Shown in pieces: positions 21,836-26,291 of a stretch of DNA of 26,291 bases; the first letter of the stretch is position 1, and each line of letters starts with the position of its first letter. The position numbers and the translations under genes were made by a program. Origin of the DNA: a virus; the IMG/VR virus record IMGVR_UViG_3300042516_002461, positions 1 to 26,291 of that record; one strand, written 5' to 3'. Below the pieces are notes generated by a model that saw only the letters and a program-made list of their open reading frames with translations, searched no databases and was not told the DNA's origin.

Positions 21836-23179
21836 ATGGTGATCCGGGTCACCGTAGAGTTTCGTGTGGATTCAGGGCGTGCAACTCGGGGTATTTCGCT
21901 CACGGGCCTGCTTCATCAGGTCGAGGCGTGGGAGGTGTACGCCCGCGAGGTCGAGGGTCACAGTCCCGCACACGCGTCACAAGCGGCCCGCTGGGTGCGC
22001 TCGTGGCTGCGTCATGCACGCGAACACGCGACCCCCGATACGTGTGTGGCGTGGTTGCGTGACATAACACGCAAGGCTGCACTGAGCCCACAGACCATCC
22101 GCAACCGATCCAGCGCGTGCCGCCGCTTCTGTGGCTGGCTGGTTGTCCAAGGCGTGCTGGACGCCAACCCGTGGGCCAGCGTGCCCATGCCGCGAGGCCG
22201 GGCCCGCCAGGGTGCCGACGCCTTCACAGACGAGCAGGTCGCCAGCCTGATCGCCCAAGCGGAGCGGATGGCCACGGAGGGCCGCAAGCCCAGCGACCGT
22301 GCGTCAGCGGCCAACCGGGCCAACCTCTACAGGTTCCTCAGCCTGACCGGCCTGCGACGGGGCGAGGCTCGGGCCCAGCGTTGGGATGACATTGACCTCG
22401 AGGCCCGCACCATGGTGGTCACGCTGGACAAGGCCCGCCGGGCTGATCCCGTGCCGCTGTCCGTTGCAGCTGCTGGCATGCTCCGGCAACTGCTGGCACA
22501 GCGTGGCAAAAGCCCGCTGGTCTTCCCCACGATCGTGACCGACAAGGCACTCGAAGCGGACTGCCGTGCCTGCGGGATCACCGGCCGCGGCAAGTGGCAC
22601 CGCTTCCGGGTCGGCTTCGTGACCGAATCCTTCGAGGCCGGCGTGCCTCCGGAGCTGATTCAGCGGCTGGTTCGGCATCGCTCTATCGACCAGACTCACC
22701 GATACTTGCGTCACCGGGAATCCCGTTTGCGGGACGCGGTGGAAGCACGAGTTAGAAAAAAGTCTCCAGATTCATTGCGCAGCAGCGAAACTCCCGATAG
22801 GTTGCCCGTGGATTCACACATGGGCCACGGCGCGACCATCTCCGAGAGCATGAAGACGACCAGCCAGGTCGCCGCGCCATACGGCTCTGAATCCACACTC
22901 AGCCTGGCTGGTCTTCTCAATGCTCTCGGCCGCTCGGGTTCGCCTGCTACCTCGGCAAACGAAAAGGCCCGCGTCAATCGACGCGAGCCTTTCGTGAGTC
23001 GGGGTGACAGGATTTGCACCGACACCCCCACCGACGTGGGGCCCGAGCGGCTTATCCAACACGCCATGCTGCTGATGCAGCTGGCGATGCTGCAGATGCA
23101 GCAGGGAGCCGCCAGTGAGCAAGTTGCGATTCGGTCAGGTGGTCGAGGACATCGGCCTAGCAATTCAGGATCTGCGTAA
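21836..23179 (+). CDS. int: tyrosine recombinase (integrase), with unusual tail
   Basis: A phage integrase. Residues 20-110 are a SAM-like core-binding domain. The catalytic domain carries R175 (TGLRRGEA), a lysine in the LDKARR beta hairpin (K199), HRFR (H255, R258), RHRS (H281) and the nucleophile Y290 in THRYLRH. This is complete by about residue 305. At codons 307-309 lies A_AAA_AAG (22756-22762). A -1 shift there gives a stop at 22798-22800 and a 321-residue protein of ordinary XerC/D length. The zero frame instead runs on 140 residues through DNA that looks like an attP region. The short form is likely the functional integrase; the long form may be minor or read-through. The start has no clear ribosome-binding site. 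Confidence 0.88.
   Translation: MVIRVTVEFRVDSGRATRGISLTGLLHQVEAWEVYAREVEGHSPAHASQAARWVRSWLRHAREHATPDTCVAWLRDITRKAALSPQTIRNRSSACRRFCGWLVVQGVLDANPWASVPMPRGRARQGADAFTDEQVASLIAQAERMATEGRKPSDRASAANRANLYRFLSLTGLRRGEARAQRWDDIDLEARTMVVTLDKARRADPVPLSVAAAGMLRQLLAQRGKSPLVFPTIVTDKALEADCRACGITGRGKWHRFRVGFVTESFEAGVPPELIQRLVRHRSIDQTHRYLRHRESRLRDAVEARVRKKSPDSLRSSETPDRLPVDSHMGHGATISESMKTTSQVAAPYGSESTLSLAGLLNALGRSGSPATSANEKARVNRREPFVSRGDRICTDTPTDVGPERLIQHAMLLMQLAMLQMQQGAASEQVAIRSGGRGHRPSNSGSA
22756..22762 (+). other. A_AAA_AAG slippery heptamer in the integrase gene
   Basis: Six A then G, in phase as AGA AAA AAG. It fits the strongest class of -1 slippery sequences, as used in IS3-family elements and E. coli dnaX. 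Slippage adds twelve residues and ends at TAG 22798-22800. A homopolymer length error or natural indel in this run would mimic the effect. Confidence 0.7.
22842..22929. repeat. long inverted repeat behind the integrase domain
   Basis: Arm 22842-22868 faces arm 22903-22929. CCGAGAGCAT and ACCAGCCAGG are perfectly complementary on both sides (20 bp) around a 7-nt mismatched internal segment, with a 34-nt spacer. The spacer includes GAATCCAC (22889-22896), the inverse of GTGGATTC at 22808-22815. Dense inverted repeats between int and the att core fit attP arm sites. Confidence 0.65.
22963..22992 (-). terminator. intrinsic terminator beside the att core
   Basis: AAAGGC, a C/A mismatch, CGCGTC, loop AATC, GACGCG, then GCCTTT. 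On the minus strand the stem ends in a TTTT run (GGCCTTTTCGTTT), giving a good minus-strand terminator. It lies directly after a minus-strand tRNA 3'-end-like sequence, as terminators follow tRNA genes. Confidence 0.6.
22999..23041 (-). other. attP core candidate: tRNA 3'-end-like sequence
   Basis: On the minus strand 23016-22999 reads CAAATCCTGTCACCCCGA, which looks like the T-loop, T-stem and acceptor end of a tRNA such as tRNA-Pro. The 5' half of a tRNA is missing and the T-stem is poorly paired, so it is not a gene. Integrases of this class often use tRNA 3' ends as attachment sites, with the phage supplying the copy. Neighbouring GGGGTG (23001-23006), CACCCC (23023-23028) and the hairpin CCCCAC/GTGGGG (23026-23041) can form alternative stems. 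Confidence 0.5.
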
Positions 23180-23519
23180 CGAGGGGAAGGCCCTCGACGC
23201 CTGCAAGGTTGAACTGACGCTGGAGCACCACGCTGGTGACATGGTGCGTGCTCTGATGATCGCGTTCCCCCAGGGACGCCTTGAGCCGCGCTTCGTGTTG
23301 ATGGCCGCGGACGCAGTGATCAGCCGCACCACGGAGATCGTGCTTGAGCACGCGGCCAAGTTGAAGTCTGCCCCGCTGGTCAAGACGGGCCAGGGCGACT
23401 ACGTGAAGGAGACCACCGAGGCCGACGTGGTGCGTGCGGAGACCCGTGCGGCGGCTCGGCGGTGTGCTTGGATGACCATGTGCCGCCGGGCGATGGCCCG
23501 GGTCTGGGGGGTCGCATGA
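23115..23519 (+). CDS. unknown protein of the recombination operon
   Basis: A 134-residue, mostly helical protein that I do not recognise. GTG 23115 follows GGGAG (23104-23108). It begins SKLRFGQVVEDIGLAIQDL and ends in an Arg-rich helix (RAAARRCAWMTMCRRAMARV). The gene is first in a run overlapped by ATGA junctions with the sigma-like mini-gene and the exonuclease, so a role in DNA metabolism or its control is likely. It overlaps the end of the long integrase frame by 65 nt, another reason to doubt that the long frame is the main product. Confidence 0.6.
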   Translation: MSKLRFGQVVEDIGLAIQDLRNEGKALDACKVELTLEHHAGDMVRALMIAFPQGRLEPRFVLMAADAVISRTTEIVLEHAAKLKSAPLVKTGQGDYVKETTEADVVRAETRAAARRCAWMTMCRRAMARVWGVA

Positions 23520-23659
23520 GCGTCGAGGAGATCGCCCAGCGAATGAACCTCAGCACGCGCCGCGTGCAGATGATCCTGCAGGAGGCGGTGCTCAAGTTGC
23601 GGGATGCCCTGGCAAACGACCGCGTGGTGCGGGACGAGTACGAGGGGGCGGGCCGATGA
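23516..23659 (+). CDS. mini-protein resembling sigma-70 region 4
   Basis: A 47-residue protein. SVEEIAQRMNLSTRRVQMIL then QEAVLKLRDAL closely resembles sigma factor region 4.2, the helix-turn-helix that reads the -35 element, including the terminal ALxKLR helix. No other sigma region is present. It could be a small transcription activator, an anti-repressor or a DNA-binding subunit for the neighbouring recombination genes. ATG 23516 overlaps the previous stop as ATGA and its own stop overlaps the exonuclease start. Confidence 0.65.
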   Translation: MSVEEIAQRMNLSTRRVQMILQEAVLKLRDALANDRVVRDEYEGAGR

Positions 23660-24492
23660 CCTACGAAAACACGTCGGTGCCTGACCTGCCCGCGGAGCAG
23701 TATCACGCTGTCGAGGCGTTGAGCAGTACGGTGGCCCGGGATCTGCTCTCGGCCAGCCCGAGGCACGCCCTGCACCGCAAGCAGCACCGTGAAGAGACGC
23801 CAGCCATGCGGCTGGGGACTGCCCTGCATTCGGCCGTGCTGGAGCCCGAGCGTCGCATGATCGCTGTGGCACCGTACGGTGACCGCCGCACGAAGGAAGG
23901 CAAGGCCCGGTACGAGGAGTTCCTGCTAAGCAGCGAGGGCAAGATAACGCTGACTGCTGAGCAAGGTGAGTTGCTTAGTGGAATGCTGTGCGGCATCCGC
24001 CGGTGCAAGTCGGCACTAGCGCTGCTCGAAGCCGCGCCGACCAGGGAACTGTCTCTGTTTGCCCGTGATCCGGTCACCAACGTGCTGTGCAAGGCCCGTC
24101 TGGACGCGATCAGCGTGCCGGAGAAGTTCATCGTGGACGTGAAGAGCACGAGCGGGCTGGCGACGCGGGGCGAGTTCGAGCGCACCATAAGCACGCGCGG
24201 CTACGGGTTCCAGGCGGCGTTCTACATGCACGTGGCGGCGCTGCTGGGCTTCGAGGTGGACGCGTTCGCATTCGTCGTGGTCGAGTCGGAGTTTCCGCAC
24301 GAGTGTGCAGTGTTCATGCTGCAGCCCGAGGTGGTGGATCTGTACGTGCCGCAGGTCACGAAGGCGATGCGGACTTACGCCCAGTGCATTGGAAGGGCCG
24401 AATGGCCGGGTTACGAGGACAAGGTTCACGAGATCGGGGTCCCTGTCTGGCTGCGTCGGCAGCTGGAGGAAGGCATGGAGGTGGCAGCATGA
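23656..24492 (+). CDS. RecE-like exonuclease (PD-(D/E)XK)
   Basis: A 278-residue protein. GTALHSAVLEP (H58), E131, KARLDAI (D150), IVDVKST (D161, K163) and QAAFYM (Q186, Y190) match the RecE C-terminal/PDDEXK_1 exonuclease class. It would resect double-stranded ends so that the annealing protein encoded next can load. It overlaps its neighbours by 4 nt on both sides, typical of a coupled cassette. Confidence in the fold is high; polarity is inferred from family. Confidence 0.85.
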   Translation: MTYENTSVPDLPAEQYHAVEALSSTVARDLLSASPRHALHRKQHREETPAMRLGTALHSAVLEPERRMIAVAPYGDRRTKEGKARYEEFLLSSEGKITLTAEQGELLSGMLCGIRRCKSALALLEAAPTRELSLFARDPVTNVLCKARLDAISVPEKFIVDVKSTSGLATRGEFERTISTRGYGFQAAFYMHVAALLGFEVDAFAFVVVESEFPHECAVFMLQPEVVDLYVPQVTKAMRTYAQCIGRAEWPGYEDKVHEIGVPVWLRRQLEEGMEVAA

Positions 24493-25376
24493 GCATCTGT
24501 CCTTCTGATACGGCCAGTTTGGCCAAGCCCGCGTTGAGCAACATGCAGGCCATCGACCAGATCGTGGTCTCGGGTGACCTGTCGCGGCTCACGCCGGAGC
24601 AGCGTGTCGCCTACGTGCACCACGTATGCCAGTCGCTGGGTCTGAACCCGGCCACGCGTCCATTCTCGTTCCAGCAGTTCCAAGGGCGGCTGGTCATGTA
24701 CGCCACGAAGGACTGCAGCGAGCAGCTGCGTCAGATCCACGGCGTCAGCGTGCGGATCACGGGCCGGATCACGGACACCGAGGGCGGCGTCTACACGGTC
24801 ACGGTGCGTGGCATGGACAAGCAAGGCCGACGCGACGAGGCCAGCGGGTCGGTGAGCATCTCCGGTCTCAAGGGCGTCGACCTGGCCAACGCCATGATGA
24901 AGGCTGAGACCAAGGCCAAGCGCAGGCTCACCCTGAGCATCTGTGGGCTGGGCTTTCCCGACGAGACGGAGATCGGGGACAGCGGCCCTGCCCTGCAGCC
25001 TGTGCGTGCCGTGTCTTCGGACCGGCTGGCCAGGCTCAACGCGCTCACTGCTGCGGGTTCCACGTCGGAGGAACCTGCAGCGGCTCCCGTGGCCCCGGCG
25101 CTAGCGGTCCCGGAGCCGCTGGCGCCGGAGGCTGCGACCGGCACGGAGCAGGTGCCGGACTCGGCCGCCACGGACGGCGGCGAGGTGAGCCTTGAAGACC
25201 TGGCCGAGCAGGTGGCTGCGTTGGCCCACAACACGGGCCAGAAGCGCACCGGCATGCAGGCATTGGCCGCAGCCAAGAAGAAGGGAAAGACACCCAAGGG
25301 CACCAGGGCGGTCCTTGAGGAGTGGCACGAGGCCCTGAGCAATCACCCCGACAACAACAAGGAGATCCGACTGTGA
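24489..25376 (+). CDS. single-strand annealing protein candidate
   Basis: A 295-residue protein between a RecE-like exonuclease and an SSB-like gene. SLGLNPATRPFSFQQFQGRL, YATKDCSEQLRQIHGVSV and NAMMKAETKAKRRLTLSICG form a core of about 160 residues found in phage recombination operons. The AETKAKRR helix recalls RecT/Erf/Rad52-type annealing proteins. After residue 165 comes an Ala/Pro-rich linker (about 185-235) and a helical C-terminal part. The exact family is uncertain; context supports strand annealing. Confidence 0.65.
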   Translation: MSICPSDTASLAKPALSNMQAIDQIVVSGDLSRLTPEQRVAYVHHVCQSLGLNPATRPFSFQQFQGRLVMYATKDCSEQLRQIHGVSVRITGRITDTEGGVYTVTVRGMDKQGRRDEASGSVSISGLKGVDLANAMMKAETKAKRRLTLSICGLGFPDETEIGDSGPALQPVRAVSSDRLARLNALTAAGSTSEEPAAAPVAPALAVPEPLAPEAATGTEQVPDSAATDGGEVSLEDLAEQVAALAHNTGQKRTGMQALAAAKKKGKTPKGTRAVLEEWHEALSNHPDNNKEIRL

Positions 25377-25828
25377 ACATCATCTGGAACAGCAGCGAAG
25401 ACAAGCCCAAGGCAGACAAGCCCACGAACAGCGTGCTGCCCGAGGGCACGTACACCGCCGAGATCGTCAAGAGCGTGGCGAGGCAGAGCCAGTTCGACAA
25501 CGTGAAGACGCCGGATAACCCGGAGGGCTGGGAGTGGAGCCTGTGGCTGGACGTGCACGAGAATGGCACCAGGTACCGGGTGTTCGACAGCATCGCGGTG
25601 ACCCGCATCAGCCGGATCAACGAGGTCCTGCGTGCGACCGGCCGACCTGAGTTGAGGCCGGGCAAGGACCACCGGGTTGACGAGACCAGCCTTGAGGGCG
25701 AGACCGTCCGCATCCGCGTGTACATCAGCAAGGCTGGCAAGCCCCGCGTCGGCGAGTACATGAAGGCCGAGGCCGCGCCGTCCAAGCCCGCCAAGACCAA
25801 GGTGCAGGTCGATGACATCCCATTCTGA
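25373..25828 (+). CDS. SSB-like protein with DDIPF tail
   Basis: A 151-residue protein from GTG 25373, with AAGGAG (25359-25364) in front. The core (LPEGTYTAEIVKSVARQS, then a WSLWLDVHENGTRYRVFDS beta region) resembles DUF669-type phage OB-like proteins. The last five residues are DDIPF, the tail by which SSB recruits partner proteins. A binding protein for single-stranded DNA in replication and recombination is a sound inference. The end overlaps a small open frame by 17 nt. Confidence 0.75.
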   Translation: MNIIWNSSEDKPKADKPTNSVLPEGTYTAEIVKSVARQSQFDNVKTPDNPEGWEWSLWLDVHENGTRYRVFDSIAVTRISRINEVLRATGRPELRPGKDHRVDETSLEGETVRIRVYISKAGKPRVGEYMKAEAAPSKPAKTKVQVDDIPF

Positions 25829-26066
25829 TCCGCAGGCACCTGGGGTAGCGCAGGGATCGTCTAACACTCGGCCGCGCCCTGCGGCGGTTGTGCCGAGCAA
25901 GATGCCGCATACGGGCCGACGGGCTCGCGGCGATGCGGGTGCGATTCCCGCTCCCTCCCCTCGTGTCCTGCTCTGGTTCTGGCTGGGCTTCGCCTGGGGC
26001 GTTGCCGGGTGCTGTGCGTTCACGCTGGCGGCCATCGGCCGCGGCTGGGTGGAGGCGTGGCTGTGA
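25812..26066 (+). CDS. small membrane protein, start uncertain
   Basis: The C-terminal half has a convincing membrane helix (RVLLWFWLGFAWGVAGCCAF). The N-terminal half is translated through the tRNA-like element at 25850-25959 and looks like low-complexity basic sequence, so the real gene may start later (ATG 25902, 54 residues) or be an artefact. The stop overlaps the next GTG as GTGA, which speaks for a real gene end. Confidence 0.35.
   Translation: MTSHSDPQAPGVAQGSSNTRPRPAAVVPSKMPHTGRRARGDAGAIPAPSPRVLLWFWLGFAWGVAGCCAFTLAAIGRGWVEAWL
25850..25959 (+). ncRNA. tRNA-like element with abnormal interior
   Basis: GCAGGGA (25850-25856) pairs with TCCCTCC (25952-25958) except at one position, T8 follows, and GCGGG TGCGATT CCCGC (25935-25951) is a perfect T-arm. 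The outer parts match common tRNAs with GCAGGGATCGTCTAAC at the 5' end. But no D-arm is formed and the inside is about 38 nt too long: CTCGGC/GCCGAG encloses a wide loop (25867-25897), then a nested stem GCCGC...GCGGC (25904-25931). The T-loop reads TGC where TTC is normal. It may be a decayed tRNA or a tRNA mimic. Confidence 0.3.
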
Positions 26067-26291
26067 GCGACGATCCCCTATCTCAGGCTGTCGGCGAGCT
26101 GGAGTGGACGCGGGAGCGGCTGCGGCAGGCGCTGAACTGCCTGCAAATCTCTGAAGCCCGTGTCGAAACGCTTACGGCAGACCTGCAGCGCGCCAAAACG
26201 TGTGCGGCATTGGACCGCATTGCCGCGCTTGACGAGCAAGTCGGGATCTCACTGAACAGACCAGCGCCGGTCGCCGCCTCACGCATGCTGC
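26063..26291 (+). CDS. coiled-coil protein, runs over the window edge
   Basis: GTG 26063 overlaps the previous stop as GTGA. The visible 76 residues (SDDPLSQAVGELEWTRERLR onward) form a charged helix with heptad character. No stop occurs before the edge. If the sequence is circular, the frame continues through bases 1-41 to TGA 39-41, giving 89 residues with a Pro/Gly/Arg-rich end. Function unknown. Confidence 0.55.
   Translation, partial: MSDDPLSQAVGELEWTRERLRQALNCLQISEARVETLTADLQRAKTCAALDRIAALDEQVGISLNRPAPVAASRML

Noticed and set aside
22999-23075. A complete tRNA gene on the minus strand
   Set aside because: The 3' end looks right, but no matching 5' acceptor strand or anticodon arm exists upstream and the T-stem has a mismatch; an att remnant explains it better.
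1-26291. CRISPR array, insertion sequence or rRNA
   Set aside because: I saw no regularly spaced repeats, no transposase gene and no rRNA-like sequence. The HNH gene fits a packaging role rather than a mobile element.

Overview
The window reads as an almost gap-free genome of a small temperate tailed phage (siphovirus-like, HK97-type head). It is GC-rich, roughly two thirds by eye. Nearly all genes are on the + strand, and most neighbours overlap by 4 nt (ATGA/GTGA), as in one tightly coupled transcription unit. The last gene (from 26063) runs off the right edge. If the right edge is joined to base 1, it continues in frame to a TGA at 39-41 that overlaps the GTG of the first gene (38) in the same GTGA style. 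The 26.3 kb window is therefore probably a complete circular or circularly permuted genome. The host cannot be fixed from sequence. A high-GC Gram-negative is suggested by a lipobox protein that looks spanin-like; a planctomycete host is only an impression.

Layout. 38-2965 holds a DUF6378-like protein, a primase-helicase, an iteron-like repeat cluster and two small proteins. 3009-4972 holds a nuclease and enzyme block: PD-(D/E)XK nuclease, metallophosphoesterase, SprT-like protein and HNH nuclease. 5043-9402 is packaging and prohead: small and large terminase, portal and protease. 9403-9628 is a regulatory gap. 9629-12228 holds two HK97-type capsid paralogues. 12282-13967 holds a small protein, a spike-like protein and a partner. 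13964-15883 is the head-tail connector series. 15896-18046 holds the tail tube, a tail chaperone with a -1 frameshift, and a short tape-measure candidate. 18046-19481 holds two tail-tip candidates. 19478-21775 holds membrane and lysis candidates and two cysteine-rich proteins; the only minus-strand gene closes this block. 21836-23114 holds a tyrosine integrase and an attP-like region. 23115-25828 is a recombination operon: sigma-region-4-like mini-protein, RecE-like exonuclease, annealing protein and SSB-like protein. 25850-26291 holds a tRNA-like fold and small proteins.

How it works together. The primase-helicase probably starts replication, perhaps at the repeats just behind its gene. The exonuclease, annealing protein and SSB form a recombination cassette. 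Terminase, portal, protease and capsid build and fill the head, and the connector and tail genes complete the virion. The integrase and attP-like site support lysogeny. I recognise no repressor, no endolysin and no DNA polymerase.

The most notable points are: an A_AAA_AAG slippery heptamer exactly at the end of the integrase catalytic domain, with attP-like DNA beyond it; a second capsid protein lacking the scaffold domain and carrying a repeat insertion at the predicted E-loop; an alternating iteron array; a tRNA-like element with correct ends but an abnormal interior; and two adjacent cysteine-rich proteins of unknown function.
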